DNA from: Ruegeria sp. 6PALISEP08
GTDB lineage: Bacteria > Pseudomonadota > Alphaproteobacteria > Rhodobacterales > Rhodobacteraceae
DNA length: 64,000 bases
NCBI RefSeq assembly: GCF_001238295.1
Contig: NZ_LGXZ01000001.1
Coordinates: 62,001-126,000, forward strand
Direction of reading: 5' to 3'
Below the pieces are notes generated by a model. The model was not told where the DNA came from. It made no database searches and saw only the letters and a list, made by a program, of their open reading frames with translations. This document shows positions 42,716 to 51,836 of the stretch, in pieces (the first letter of the stretch is position 1; each line of letters starts with the position of its first letter). The position numbers and the translations under genes were made by a program.

Positions 42716-44377
42716 ATGCTGCAAATTGATACCTGGAAGCGGGTTCTGATCTGGCTGGTTTGTGTGACTGGTCTGCTCATGGCCCTGCCAAACGCGTTTT
42801 ACACGCGGGTCGAGCAATCGAATGACGCCAATACCGCGATTGAACTGGGCGTAGACACGCCTGAGATGCAGGCCGAAGCTGGGCAATGGCCCACTTGGCT
42901 GCCCTCATCGCTGGTCAATCTTGGACTGGACCTGCGCGGCGGTGCGCATCTTTTGGCTGAAGTTCAGGTGCAGGACGTCTATGAAGCGCGGATGGAGGCC
43001 ATGTGGCCGGAAATCCGCGACGCGCTGCGTGATGAGCGTGCGACAGTTGGCACCATCCGTCGTCAGGACTCGGCCCCGGATGAGATTCGTGTGCGCATCA
43101 GCCAGCCCGAAGGGATGTCTCGGGCGCTGGAAGTGGTGCGTGGGCTGGCCCGTCAGGTGCAGACCCTGACCGGGGTTGGTGCCACGGATATCGAGGCCCG
43201 GGCCGATGGTGATACCATCGTTGTTCAGCTTTCCGAGGCTGAAAAGCTGGCCTCAGACGACCGCACAGTGCGTCAGGCGCTTGAAATCATCCGCCGCCGG
43301 ATCGACGAAGTCGGTACCCGCGAGCCCACCATTCAGCGTCAGGGCGCGGATCGGATTCTGATCCAGGTGCCAGGTATCGGCAGCGCCGGTGAGTTGAAGG
43401 AAATCATCGGAACCACGGCGCAGTTGACGTTTAACCCGGTTGTTAATCGCGGCACCGACCCGGATGCAATTGCGGGCATTGGTGAAGAGGTTGTGCCTTC
43501 GATCGATGAAAGCGGAGTTTACTACATCATCGAGTCCGCTCCGGTTGTGACCGGAGAGGAATTGGTCGACGCCCAGCCTTCGTTCGATCAGAACGGTCGC
43601 CCGGCTGTCAGTTTCCGGTTCAATACATCGGGTGCGCGCAAGTTCGGCGATTATACACGTGACAATATCGGTGCACCTTTTGCCATTGTTCTGGATGATG
43701 AGGTGATCTCGGCTCCTGTGATCCAAAGTCACATTCCGGGCGGATCCGGCATCATCACCGGCAACTTCACCGTTGAGGAAAGCACCAATCTGGCGGTCCT
43801 GCTGCGGGCGGGTGCGCTACCTGCCGGGCTGGAATTCCTGGAAGAACGTACCATCGGCCCCGAACTTGGGCAGGACAGTATCGACGCGGGTAAAGTTGCC
43901 ACCATCGTGGCCTTTGTTGCGGTGCTGGTCTTCATGGCGCTCAGTTATGGTCTGTTTGGACTCTTTGCCAACATCGCGCTGATCATCAACGTGGGCCTGC
44001 TGTTTGGCCTGCTGTCCCTGATCGGAGCAACCCTGACCTTGCCAGGCATCGCGGGAATCGTACTGACGGTCGGGATGGCGGTGGACGCCAACGTGCTGAT
44101 CTTTGAACGTATCCGCGAGGAACTGAAATCTGCCAAAGGTCCGGCACGCGCCATCGAGCTTGGTTATGAAAAGGCGTTGTCGGCCATTCTGGATGCCAAC
44201 GTAACCACCTTCATAACGGCGACCATCCTGTTTGCCATGGGCAGTGGCCCGGTGCGCGGGTTCGCCATCACTCTGGGGCTGGGTATTCTGACCTCGGTCT
44301 TCACTGCGATCTTCGTGACGCGCCTGATGGTCGTCACGTGGTTCGAACGCCGCCGTCCGAAAATGATCGAGGTTTGA
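42716..44377 (+). CDS. secD: Protein translocase subunit SecD
   Basis: A 553-residue subunit that pulls proteins out on the periplasmic side using proton flow. Membrane helix 1 (VLIWLVCVTGLLMALPNAF), the LGLDLRGGAHLL motif, a large periplasmic domain (about residues 90-370) with GARKFGDYTRDNIGAPFAIVLD, and five more helices with AGIVLTVGMAVDANVLIFERIREEL, which carries the conserved Asp. Length is usual for alphaproteobacteria. One base separates it from secF. Confidence 0.97.
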   Translation: MLQIDTWKRVLIWLVCVTGLLMALPNAFYTRVEQSNDANTAIELGVDTPEMQAEAGQWPTWLPSSLVNLGLDLRGGAHLLAEVQVQDVYEARMEAMWPEIRDALRDERATVGTIRRQDSAPDEIRVRISQPEGMSRALEVVRGLARQVQTLTGVGATDIEARADGDTIVVQLSEAEKLASDDRTVRQALEIIRRRIDEVGTREPTIQRQGADRILIQVPGIGSAGELKEIIGTTAQLTFNPVVNRGTDPDAIAGIGEEVVPSIDESGVYYIIESAPVVTGEELVDAQPSFDQNGRPAVSFRFNTSGARKFGDYTRDNIGAPFAIVLDDEVISAPVIQSHIPGGSGIITGNFTVEESTNLAVLLRAGALPAGLEFLEERTIGPELGQDSIDAGKVATIVAFVAVLVFMALSYGLFGLFANIALIINVGLLFGLLSLIGATLTLPGIAGIVLTVGMAVDANVLIFERIREELKSAKGPARAIELGYEKALSAILDANVTTFITATILFAMGSGPVRGFAITLGLGILTSVFTAIFVTRLMVVTWFERRRPKMIEV

Positions 44378-44378
44378 C

Positions 44379-45347
44379 ATGAGACTGAAACTCGTACCCC
44401 AGAACACCTCGTTCGATTTCTTCAGCCGCTGGAAGATCTGGCTTGGGATTTCAGGCCTGATGATGGTTGTGGCTTTTGCTTCGTTCATGTTGCAGGGCCT
44501 GAATTTCGGCATCGACTTTCGGGGTGGTACAACCATCCGAACCGAAAGCACGCAGCCGATTGACGTGGGCACATACCGCGATGCAATCTCTCCGCTGGAA
44601 CTTGGAGATGTGACGATCACCGAGATTTTCGATCCGACCTTCGGAGAAGACGAAAATGTCGCGATGATCCGCATTCAGGCGCAGGCTGATGCCGAAGCGG
44701 TCGAGGCCGCAACGATCACCGCTGTAGAAGAAGCGCTGCAAACCGTGATCCCGGATATTCAATTCGTCTCGGTGGAATCGGTGGGCCCGAAAGTTTCCGG
44801 AGAGCTGATCCAGACAGCGGTTATCGCCGTCGCCTTGGCTATCGGTGCGGTGCTTGTCTACATCTGGCTGCGGTTTGAATGGCAATTCGCGCTGGGGGCC
44901 GTGGCTGCGCTTGTGCATGACGTGATCCTGACCATCGGCATCTTCTCGGAACTGCAGATCCGTTTCGATCTGGCAATCATCGCGGCGCTTCTGACCATCG
45001 TGGGCTATTCGCTGAACGACACGGTGGTGGTTTTCGACCGCGTGCGCGAGAACCTTCGGAAGTACAAGAAGAAAGACCTCAAAGAGGTTCTGAACATCTC
45101 GATCAATGAAACCCTAAGCCGGACGGTGATGACCTCTGTCACCACTCTGCTGGCGTTGATTTCGCTTTATGTTCTGGGCGGAGATGTGATCCGTGGGTTT
45201 GTCTTTGCCATGATCTGGGGTGTCATCATCGGGACTTATTCGTCGGTCTTTGTGGCCTCGACCATATTGTTGTGGCTGGGGGTAAAGCGCGACTGGTCCA
45301 AGCCGTCGAACACGGCGGGCAACCAGTTTGCCAACATTGATGCCTGA
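44379..45347 (+). CDS. secF: Protein translocase subunit SecF
   Basis: A 322-residue partner of SecD. Signature GLNFGIDFRGGTTI near residues 45-58, followed by the periplasmic loop, and VGYSLNDTVVVFDRVRENL in the membrane half. ETLSRTVMTSVTTLLALISLYVLGG completes the family pattern. The end overlaps the TauE/SafE start by eight bases. Confidence 0.97.
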   Translation: MRLKLVPQNTSFDFFSRWKIWLGISGLMMVVAFASFMLQGLNFGIDFRGGTTIRTESTQPIDVGTYRDAISPLELGDVTITEIFDPTFGEDENVAMIRIQAQADAEAVEAATITAVEEALQTVIPDIQFVSVESVGPKVSGELIQTAVIAVALAIGAVLVYIWLRFEWQFALGAVAALVHDVILTIGIFSELQIRFDLAIIAALLTIVGYSLNDTVVVFDRVRENLRKYKKKDLKEVLNISINETLSRTVMTSVTTLLALISLYVLGGDVIRGFVFAMIWGVIIGTYSSVFVASTILLWLGVKRDWSKPSNTAGNQFANIDA

Positions 45348-46092
45348 GGCATTGCAGCAGGCCCTTGCCCTGCCGGGCCTGGGCTGGCTGATCCTGACCA
45401 TCGGAGCCGCGGGACTTGTCCGCGGTTTCACAGGTTTTGGAACAGCAATGATCTTTGTGCCGGTCGCCGTCCAGTTCCTGCCCATCGCGGATGTGGTATT
45501 TCTGATGGCAGCCACCGGGATCGTCTCGACCTTTGCTCTTGCGCCTCAAGCTTGGCGCGAATGCGACAAGTCCGAGATCAGCACTTTGGGCATCGCTGCG
45601 GCTGTTACCGTGCCACTTGGGCTTTGGATCATGGCGCAAGTGGACACGCTTGTTCTACGCTGGATCGCCTGCGGCATCATCGGTCTGACACTGACGGCTG
45701 TCATTACCGGCTGGCGCTGGGAGGGGCGATTGGGCTTGAGCGGGCGATTGGCCATTGGGGGCAGCGCTGGGGTCATTGGCGGGATGACCGGCCTGACCGG
45801 CCCTGTTATCATTGTCTTCTATCTGGCCAGTTCGACAAATGTGCGCAAAATCCGGGCCAACACGATCATCTTTCTGGCCTTGCTGGATGTCGCGATTGTC
45901 TTCAGTATCTTGATCGGTGGCGCGGCGGATTTATCGATCCTGTGGATTGTTCTGCTGCTGGGGGTGCCTTATCTGACCACTACGCTGATCGGCAAAGCGC
46001 TGTTTGAACCGAAGCTGGAGCGCTTCTATCGCGTTGCGGCTTATTCGGTCATTCTGATCGCGGTGGTATCTGGACTGCCGATCCTGGATTGA
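45340..46092 (+). CDS. Sulfite exporter TauE/SafE family permease, second member
   Basis: A 250-residue inner-membrane protein of about eight helices. The family motif occurs as VRGFTGFGTAMIFVPVAV near residues 32-49 and, in the second half, GGSAGVIGGMTGLTGPVIIVFYL. It starts at ATG 45340 within the last codons of secF, so it is translated with the sec genes, although no role in secretion is known. The substrate cannot be inferred. It differs clearly from the permease at 8717. Confidence 0.9.
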   Translation: MPEALQQALALPGLGWLILTIGAAGLVRGFTGFGTAMIFVPVAVQFLPIADVVFLMAATGIVSTFALAPQAWRECDKSEISTLGIAAAVTVPLGLWIMAQVDTLVLRWIACGIIGLTLTAVITGWRWEGRLGLSGRLAIGGSAGVIGGMTGLTGPVIIVFYLASSTNVRKIRANTIIFLALLDVAIVFSILIGGAADLSILWIVLLLGVPYLTTTLIGKALFEPKLERFYRVAAYSVILIAVVSGLPILD

Positions 46093-46104
46093 CGGAGAGA
46101 CAAC

Positions 46105-46458
46105 ATGCGTCTGAACCAAGTGACCTTTAACGACGCAAAACCGGTGGACGGTTACGGCCCCGGGTTCTTCCGCATTGGCGGAGAAGTGTTCGAAGGTGCT
46201 GTTCTGACCGGCCCTGCGGGTCCGGTAAAATGGGGCGGTTATGAGGATACCCAATCCCTGCTTGATCTGGCCGATGAGATCGACGTCCTGTTCATAGGAA
46301 CCGGCACGGACGTGGCGCATATTCCCCAAACCCTGCGCGCCGCCTTGGAAAACGCTGGGGTTGGCGTTGAAATCATGAATTCTCCTGCCGCTTGCCGCAC
46401 CTATAATGTGTTGCTATCGGAAGGTCGCCGGATCGCCCTTGCCCTGATCCCCGTATGA
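46105..46458 (+). CDS. Mth938-like (DUF498) domain protein
   Basis: A 117-residue soluble protein with the Mth938-like fold signature: INxVTFNDAKPVDGYGPGFF-like start, GPVKWGGYED and DVLFIGTGTDVAHIPQTLRAALENAGVGVEIMNSPAACRTYNVLLSEGR. The eukaryotic relative NDUFAF3 helps assemble respiratory complex I, but a bacterial role is not settled. In this order of genes (after secDF, before ccm) it is common in Rhodobacterales. It begins 12 bases after the TauE/SafE stop. Confidence 0.9.
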   Translation: MRLNQVTFNDAKPVDGYGPGFFRIGGEVFEGAVLTGPAGPVKWGGYEDTQSLLDLADEIDVLFIGTGTDVAHIPQTLRAALENAGVGVEIMNSPAACRTYNVLLSEGRRIALALIPV

Positions 46459-46557
46459 CAGGGTTCTTCAATCCGCTCCTGATTATTCCCAAGCCAGCAA
46501 CGGCCCTGCGGCAAATCTTGCCTTTTGCCTCTGAAGACAATCCGCTAAGCGGGTTTC

Positions 46558-47172
46558 ATGACTCTGACTGTATCTGACTTGTCGATCACCCGTGGTGGCA
46601 TTCCCGTGCTGGAAGGTCTCAGCTTTGAACTGCCGCCCGGCAAGGCGCTGATTCTGCGTGGGCCGAACGGAATCGGCAAAACGACGCTCTTGCGCACTTT
46701 GGCGGGTTTGCAGCCTCCGCTTGAAGGTACCATCGAAGGCGCCGAGGACCAGATTGCCTATGCGGCCCACTCGGACGGGTTGAAGCCGACACTGACCGTG
46801 ACCGAGAACCTGATGTTCTGGGCCTCGGTCTTTGGGACCAGCGGCATACAACGCGCATTGGATACGTTTGATCTGAATGAGCTGGCCGAGCGCCATGCCG
46901 GTAACCTGTCGGCCGGTCAGAAGCGGCGGCTGGGGCTTGCGCGGATGCTGGTGACAGGACGACCGATTTGGATGTTGGACGAACCCACCGTTTCGTTGGA
47001 CATAAACGCAGTGCAGATGTTTGCCGACGCGGTGCGGGCTCATCTGGGGCAGGGCGGGTCGGCCCTGATCGCAACCCATATCGACCTTGGTCTGGATGGA
47101 GAGGTTCTGGACGTTGGGCCCAACAAGGCCAAACCCAAACCCATTGACGATTTCGACGGAGGCTTCCTGTGA
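46558..47172 (+). CDS. ccmA: Haem exporter ATP-binding protein CcmA
   Basis: A 204-residue ABC ATPase: [17 protein letters not shown] (Walker A, about residues 35-51), [14 protein letters not shown] (signature) and [12 protein letters not shown] (Walker B). With CcmB, CcmC and CcmD it releases haem-bound CcmE for cytochrome c maturation. Starts the ccmABCDG run; about 100 bases of leader separate it from the Mth938-like gene. Confidence 0.96.
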   Translation: MTLTVSDLSITRGGIPVLEGLSFELPPGKALILRGPNGIGKTTLLRTLAGLQPPLEGTIEGAEDQIAYAAHSDGLKPTLTVTENLMFWASVFGTSGIQRALDTFDLNELAERHAGNLSAGQKRRLGLARMLVTGRPIWMLDEPTVSLDINAVQMFADAVRAHLGQGGSALIATHIDLGLDGEVLDVGPNKAKPKPIDDFDGGFL

Positions 47173-47825
47173 TCGCCCTATTGCTGCGCGACCTGAAACT
47201 GGCCTTCCGCGCGGGCGGCGGGTTTGGACTGGGACTTGCGTTTTTCCTGATCGTGACTGTGATGGTGCCGTTTGCGGTGGGTCCGCAATCTTCGCTGCTG
47301 TCCACAATCGCACCCGGTGTTCTTTGGCTGGGCGCGTTGCTGGCCTGTCTGCTGTCACTGGACCGATTGCTGGCTTTGGATTGGGAAGACGGGTCGCTGG
47401 ATCTGTTGGCTACCGCGCCGCTACCGTTGGAATCGGTTGTGACCATCAAGGCGCTGGCCCATTGGCTGACCACCGGATTGCCTCTGGTTCTTGCGGCTCC
47501 GTTCCTGGGCGTCTTGCTGAATCTTCCTGTGCCGGGATTCTTCTGGCTGGTGATGTCACTGTTGATCGGAACCCCGGCGATGAGCGTGATCGGAACCTTT
47601 GGTGCAGCTCTGACCGTTGGTTTGAAGCGCGGCGGTTTGCTGCTGTCGCTGCTGGTGCTGCCGCTATACGTGCCCACCCTGATTTTCGGAGCCGAGGTCG
47701 CCCGGCGCGGAGCCACGGCGATGGAGGTCCAGACGCCGCTTCTCATGCTGGCAGGTATCACGGCAGCAACTATCGCGCTGTTACCCTTTGCCAGCGCGGC
47801 GGTGTTGCGTATCAATCTGCGGTGA
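47169..47825 (+). CDS. ccmB: Haem exporter permease CcmB
   Basis: A 218-residue protein of six membrane helices. [17 protein letters not shown] near the start and [18 protein letters not shown] around residues 75-92 are characteristic. Overlaps ccmA by four bases (GTGA-type junction). Forms the membrane part of the CcmA-powered complex. Confidence 0.96.
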   Translation: MIALLLRDLKLAFRAGGGFGLGLAFFLIVTVMVPFAVGPQSSLLSTIAPGVLWLGALLACLLSLDRLLALDWEDGSLDLLATAPLPLESVVTIKALAHWLTTGLPLVLAAPFLGVLLNLPVPGFFWLVMSLLIGTPAMSVIGTFGAALTVGLKRGGLLLSLLVLPLYVPTLIFGAEVARRGATAMEVQTPLLMLAGITAATIALLPFASAAVLRINLR

Positions 47826-47886
47826 ACCGTCTCAACTTTGACCAAGGTCAATTGAGAACCACCCCAATTCGGACTAGATAGGGCCC

Positions 47887-48660
47887 ATGTCTATCGCAGC
47901 CAAAGCCAACGCCCTCTGGGAATACGCCAACCCGCGTAAGTTTCTTGCAACCAGCGAGCGTGTCCTGCCGTTTTTCTGGATCACCTCACTTGCCTGCATC
48001 TGTGTGGGCCTGATCTGGGGCTTTTTCTTTACGCCGGACGATTACAAACAAGGGTCGACGGTCAAGATCATCTATCTGCATGTGCCTGCGGCGCTGATGG
48101 CGATCAACTGCTGGCTGATGATGCTGGTAACATCGCTGGTTTGGCTGGTACGGCGTCACCATGTCAGTGCGCTTGCCGCACGGGCGGCGGCACCGATCGG
48201 GATCGTGATGACAATGATTGCGTTGTTGACAGGTGCGATCTGGGGCCAGCCTATGTGGGGCACTTGGTGGGCCTGGGATCCGCGACTGACCTCGTTTCTG
48301 ATCCTGTTCCTGTTCTACCTTGGATATGTCGCCCTGTGGGAGGCGATTGAAGACCCGGATACAGCGGCCGACCTGACCTCGGTCCTGTGCCTTGTGGGAT
48401 CGGTTTTCGCGATCCTCAGCCGCTATGCGGTGAACTTCTGGAATCAGGGGCTGCATCAGGGGGCGTCTGTCATGAGGGCAGCGGCTGTGACCGGGGCAGA
48501 TACCGAAGAAAAGGTCAGCAACGTATTCTTCTATCCGTTGTTGATCTGCATTATTGGTTTTGTTTTGCTGTTCATCGCATTGGTGCTGTATCGCACAGGG
48601 ACCGAGATTCGCGCACGTCGAATCAAGGCGCTGATGGCACGGGAAAGGGTGGGCGGATGA
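47887..48660 (+). CDS. ccmC: Haem handling protein CcmC
   Basis: A 257-residue six-helix inner-membrane protein. The Trp-rich haem-contact motif, MWGTWWAWDPRLTSF near residues 120-134, and flanking periplasmic His (KIIYLHVPAAL and VKIIYLH; also NFWNQGLHQGASV) are present. It attaches haem to CcmE. Gap of 61 bases from ccmB; overlaps ccmD by four bases. Confidence 0.96.
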   Translation: MSIAAKANALWEYANPRKFLATSERVLPFFWITSLACICVGLIWGFFFTPDDYKQGSTVKIIYLHVPAALMAINCWLMMLVTSLVWLVRRHHVSALAARAAAPIGIVMTMIALLTGAIWGQPMWGTWWAWDPRLTSFLILFLFYLGYVALWEAIEDPDTAADLTSVLCLVGSVFAILSRYAVNFWNQGLHQGASVMRAAAVTGADTEEKVSNVFFYPLLICIIGFVLLFIALVLYRTGTEIRARRIKALMARERVGG

Positions 48661-48815
48661 TCCCCGATCTTGGAAAATACGCTGACTCGGTTCTGTCGTC
48701 TTATGCTGTGTCTGTCGGTCTTCTGGTGGTATTGGTTGCGTACAGTGTGATACGTGGGCGCAAAATGCGCCGAGACATGGAAAAGATCGAACAAAGGATG
48801 TCGCGCAATGGCTAA
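48657..48815 (+). CDS. ccmD: Haem exporter subunit CcmD
   Basis: A 52-residue single-helix protein (VLSSYAVSVGLLVVLVAYSVI), followed by a basic stretch (RGRKMRRDMEKIEQR). Small size, position between ccmC and ccmG and topology all fit CcmD, which holds CcmE in the CcmABC complex. Overlaps both neighbours. Confidence 0.9.
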   Translation: MIPDLGKYADSVLSSYAVSVGLLVVLVAYSVIRGRKMRRDMEKIEQRMSRNG

Positions 48816-49347
48816 GATATCGCCCTTGATGATCGCTCCACCGCTGATTTTTGGCGCCTTTGCCGTATTGGCCGGAATCGGCATGTTCCGCGATGATCCA
48901 AATGCCCTGCCATCCGCGCGCGAGGGCCAGCCCGCCCCGCCTGTGGTCCTAAGCGAGTTTCCCGGCAAAACCCCGTTCGATGACGCGACCCTGCGCGACG
49001 GAGAGGTCAAGCTGGTTAACTATTGGGCCAGCTGGTGTGCGCCTTGTCGCGCTGAGCACCCCAATTTGGAAGCTTTGGCGAAAGAAGGCATCCCGGTCTA
49101 TGGCATCAACTACAAAGATCAGTTGGCCAACGCAGATGCGTTCCTGACTGAGCTTGGCGATCCTTACACCGCGATGGGACGCGACGAACAAGGCCGCATG
49201 GCATTGGATTGGGGCCTCTACGGTGTTCCTGAAACCTATGTGATTGACGGCGATGGTAAAATTATCCTGCGCTTTGCAGGGCCTATCACGCAACGGGTGA
49301 TTGAAAGCACGATCCGCCCTGCCTTGGAAAAGGCGGCAGGCGGTTAG
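48808..49347 (+). CDS. ccmG: Thiol:disulfide interchange protein CcmG (DsbE)
   Basis: A 179-residue membrane-anchored thioredoxin-fold protein. Membrane anchor PLMIAPPLIFGAFAVLAGIGMF, active site WASWCAPC near residues 71-78, and the cis-Pro region GVPETYVIDGDG. It keeps apocytochrome c thiols reduced. I start at ATG 48808 within the end of ccmD, AAAGGA upstream. The genes ccmE, ccmF and ccmH are not in this window. Confidence 0.95.
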   Translation: MAKISPLMIAPPLIFGAFAVLAGIGMFRDDPNALPSAREGQPAPPVVLSEFPGKTPFDDATLRDGEVKLVNYWASWCAPCRAEHPNLEALAKEGIPVYGINYKDQLANADAFLTELGDPYTAMGRDEQGRMALDWGLYGVPETYVIDGDGKIILRFAGPITQRVIESTIRPALEKAAGG

Positions 49348-49373
49348 ACACCTGCATGCGGCTTTAGTAGGTT

Positions 49374-50075
49374 TTACAATCGATAGCCTCCGGTCACACC
49401 GAGGACTTCACCGGTTATGAAGCCCGCCGCATCAGAGGCCAGAAATCGAACGACCCGAGCGATATCCTCTGGCACGCCGACACGCCCAAGGGCGGTGTCT
49501 TTGACGAACAGTTTTGTCAGGTCATCCGGGCGCGGGGCTTCGGGGATGTTGATCGCACCAGGTGCAACCGCGTTGACGCGAATACCCTGCGGGCCCAGTT
49601 CTTTGGCCATGGCACGGGTCCACAGGTTGAGCGCGGCCTTGCTGGCCCCGTAAGTCGCGGCATCGCGCGGCGGAAGGGTCGCGTTCATGGATGAGATATT
49701 CACGACGCTGGATCCGCTTTGCAGATAGGGCAAAGCTGCTGTCAGCAAGGCTATGGGTGCGATCAAGTTAAGGTCCAGAATATCCCTGTGGTCCTGTGCG
49801 GCAAACATCTCTTTCGGAGTCGAACGCACAAGCCCCGCATTGTTCACGATGATGTCCAGCCGCCCATACCGTTCGATGACCTGTTCGACAACGCGCCCGG
49901 GCTGATCATCCTGTGTCAGGTCCGATCGGATGGCCAGAAAGCTGCGATCCAACACATCCAAATCCGGCGCGCTGTTCAACCATGTGAACGCAACTTGATG
50001 ATCACGGCCGAGGTCTTCGACGATTGCCCGGCCAATCCCTCGGGCGCCGCCGGTTATCAATGCAACTTTGTCCAT
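49374..50075 (-). CDS. Short-chain dehydrogenase/reductase
   Basis: A 233-residue classical SDR. NAD(P)-binding TGGARGIGR near residues 8-16, NNAG near 85-88, catalytic Ser in VVNISSMNA and Tyr-x3-Lys in YGASKAALNLW near 145-155. The end GEVLGVTGGYRL resembles 3-oxoacyl-ACP reductase-type members. Substrate is not predictable. Convergent with ccmG; the upstream neighbour on the same strand is the small ORF after the BCCT gene. Starts GTG 50081 or ATG 50075; I use the latter. Confidence 0.88.
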   Translation of the reverse strand: MDKVALITGGARGIGRAIVEDLGRDHQVAFTWLNSAPDLDVLDRSFLAIRSDLTQDDQPGRVVEQVIERYGRLDIIVNNAGLVRSTPKEMFAAQDHRDILDLNLIAPIALLTAALPYLQSGSSVVNISSMNATLPPRDAATYGASKAALNLWTRAMAKELGPQGIRVNAVAPGAINIPEAPRPDDLTKLFVKDTALGRVGVPEDIARVVRFLASDAAGFITGEVLGVTGGYRL

Positions 50076-50138
50076 AGTCACACCAAATCTGCAAAGTGGA
50101 TGCGTTACAACGCTAAATCTGATCGTTCTTGAACTGCG

Positions 50139-50228
50139 TCACCTGCGCAGCAGAATCCAGATCATCGCCGCGATGAACGCGAAGGTCACAAGGTTCATCA
50201 GCGTATCTGTGAGATCACCGATCAGCAT
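50139..50228 (-). CDS. Very small membrane protein overlapping the end of the BCCT gene
   Basis: A 29-residue ORF reading MLIGDLTDTLMNLV, then TFAFIAAMIWILLRR and a stop: one hydrophobic helix with a basic end. A textbook Shine-Dalgarno, AGGAGG, stands nine bases before the ATG, inside the last codons of the BCCT gene, and the ORF overlaps that gene's final 14 bases in another frame. The helix and the ribosome site together make it likely to be translated. The layout suggests a small subunit or regulator of the carrier. No known family that I can name. Confidence 0.65.
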   Translation of the reverse strand: MLIGDLTDTLMNLVTFAFIAAMIWILLRR

Positions 50229-51717
50229 TGCGCTGGCCCTCCTCTCTCAGGCCGCGGAACAAACAGACCATCAGCAGGACAGAAATAAAGACAAAGGGCA
50301 AAGCGCCAAGCGAGATGAGGATCTTGACCGAGTCCACTGACCCAGAAAGGATCATCGCAACGCTCAGCAGCCCCAGTAAGCCCCCCCAGATCAGGCGCAC
50401 GCGTGGAGGGGGGTTCTCGTCGCCACCTGTCGAGAAGGTGCCCAGGACAAATGCAGCGCTTACGACGCTGGTCACAATGAACAGAAACGCGGCCAGTACC
50501 GTTGCGAGCGTTGTCACCAGGGACAGCGGCAGACGGTTAAGCAAGGCGAAGGTCACGCGTTCAATGTTTGTCTGCGTATAGGTCAACAGTTCCCCCGCCC
50601 CGTTGAGAGCCTCGAACAGGCCAATGCCGCCAAAAGCGCCGAACCAAAGGATCGAAAACAGCGTAGGGGCGAAGAGTACTCCGATCACGAATTCTCGTAT
50701 TGTTCGACCGCGAGAGATGCGGGCAACGAAGACACCCACAAATGGGCCCCAGGCGATCCACCAGACCATATAGGTCAGAGTCCAGTCGCTGAACCATTTG
50801 GTGACGTCATCGCCGAAAAACGTGAAGGTCTGAAAACCCCTTGGAATGACATTGGTGACGTAATCGCCGAAACCCTGAACGACTGTATTCAAAAGATATT
50901 CCGTCGGGCCCAGGACCACCGTGTAGGCAACAAGGCTGATAGCAATCAGCATAGCCGCGTTGGACAGTCGCGCCATGCCTTGACCCAGATCGATCAAGAG
51001 TGCCGGGATATACGCAGCGACCATCGCCAGAAAGACAACGCCAATCAGTAGGGCTCCGACCGTTTCCCGGCCACCCAGAACAGCTATGCCATCTGCCACC
51101 TGAAACACGCCCATAGCCATGGAACCACCAACGCCGATGGCTATCGCGACGATCGCCATGAAGTCAGAGAACCATCCGACACGTTCGGCCCAGCGTTCGC
51201 CGGGAAACAGGCTTTTGATCGGCGCGCTGACCATCATCCCGGTGCCGCGGCGAAAACTGAAATAAGCGATGGTGAGCGCTGTTGAGCCGTAGATGGCCCA
51301 AGCGTGCAGACCCCAGTGAAAATTTGTCGCCAACATGGCTTGCTGCGCCGCGATAAATTCCGGCGCCATGCCTGAGATAAAGTTGAAATGGGTGAGTGGT
51401 TCTGCCACGGCCCAAAATAGCAGACCGACGCCCATCCCGGCAGAGAACAACATCGAAATCCATGTGGCGGTCGAGAACTCTGGTTCTTCGTCATCGCGAC
51501 CAAGGCGAATTTTGCCATAAGGAGAAAATGCCAAAAACAGGCATCCGATCAACATGCCCGACGCGGCGAGCATCACGAACCAGCCGCGGCTGTGGAAGGT
51601 CTGTTGAACGATACCACTTGCCCAGGTCACCAAACTCTGGATGTCGACAACACCCCATATCCCGATCACAGCGATAACGCTAAGGGAGCAAACCATCAGG
51701 GCGTTGGGTTTCTGCAT
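50215..51717 (-). CDS. BCCT family transporter (betaine/choline/carnitine/DMSP class)
   Basis: A 500-residue carrier with about 12 membrane helices. The TM3 Gly-rich segment SAGMGVGLLFWAVAEPLTHF (residues 92-111) resembles the GMGIG of sodium-coupled betaine carriers such as BetP, and the TM8 region YMVWWIAWGPFVGVFVARISRGRTIREF has the Trp motif of the substrate box. It lacks a long C-terminal osmosensing tail: the C-terminus is short (RGLREEGQRNADR). It probably takes up a quaternary amine or DMSP, which would feed the sarcosine oxidase or DddP found in this window. Which of these is transported is inferred. The final codons encode the ribosome site of the small ORF that follows. Confidence 0.92.
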   Translation of the reverse strand: MQKPNALMVCSLSVIAVIGIWGVVDIQSLVTWASGIVQQTFHSRGWFVMLAASGMLIGCLFLAFSPYGKIRLGRDDEEPEFSTATWISMLFSAGMGVGLLFWAVAEPLTHFNFISGMAPEFIAAQQAMLATNFHWGLHAWAIYGSTALTIAYFSFRRGTGMMVSAPIKSLFPGERWAERVGWFSDFMAIVAIAIGVGGSMAMGVFQVADGIAVLGGRETVGALLIGVVFLAMVAAYIPALLIDLGQGMARLSNAAMLIAISLVAYTVVLGPTEYLLNTVVQGFGDYVTNVIPRGFQTFTFFGDDVTKWFSDWTLTYMVWWIAWGPFVGVFVARISRGRTIREFVIGVLFAPTLFSILWFGAFGGIGLFEALNGAGELLTYTQTNIERVTFALLNRLPLSLVTTLATVLAAFLFIVTSVVSAAFVLGTFSTGGDENPPPRVRLIWGGLLGLLSVAMILSGSVDSVKILISLGALPFVFISVLLMVCLFRGLREEGQRNADR

Positions 51718-51783
51718 GACACATGATTTCCGTTGATGACCTCGCCCAACAGTTTCAGGTTTTCGAATGAATGACCAGAAAAC

Positions 51784-51812
51784 AAAAAACCCCCGGCGCT
51801 TAGCCGGGGGTT
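51784..51812 (-). terminator. Terminator of the aconitase gene
   Basis: CCCCCGGC (51790-51797) and GCCGGGGG (51803-51810) form an eight-pair stem with loop GCTTA; on the minus strand a run of six T (51789-51784) follows. It stands about 25 bases past the acnA stop. Confidence 0.9.
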
Positions 51813-51836
51813 AGAAACGCTTGCTTTGCTACCGGG

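Noticed and set aside
46619..47851. 410-codon minus-strand frame across ccmA and ccmB
   Set aside because: Both ccm genes are certain on the plus strand; the antisense product is low in complexity and lacks a ribosome site.
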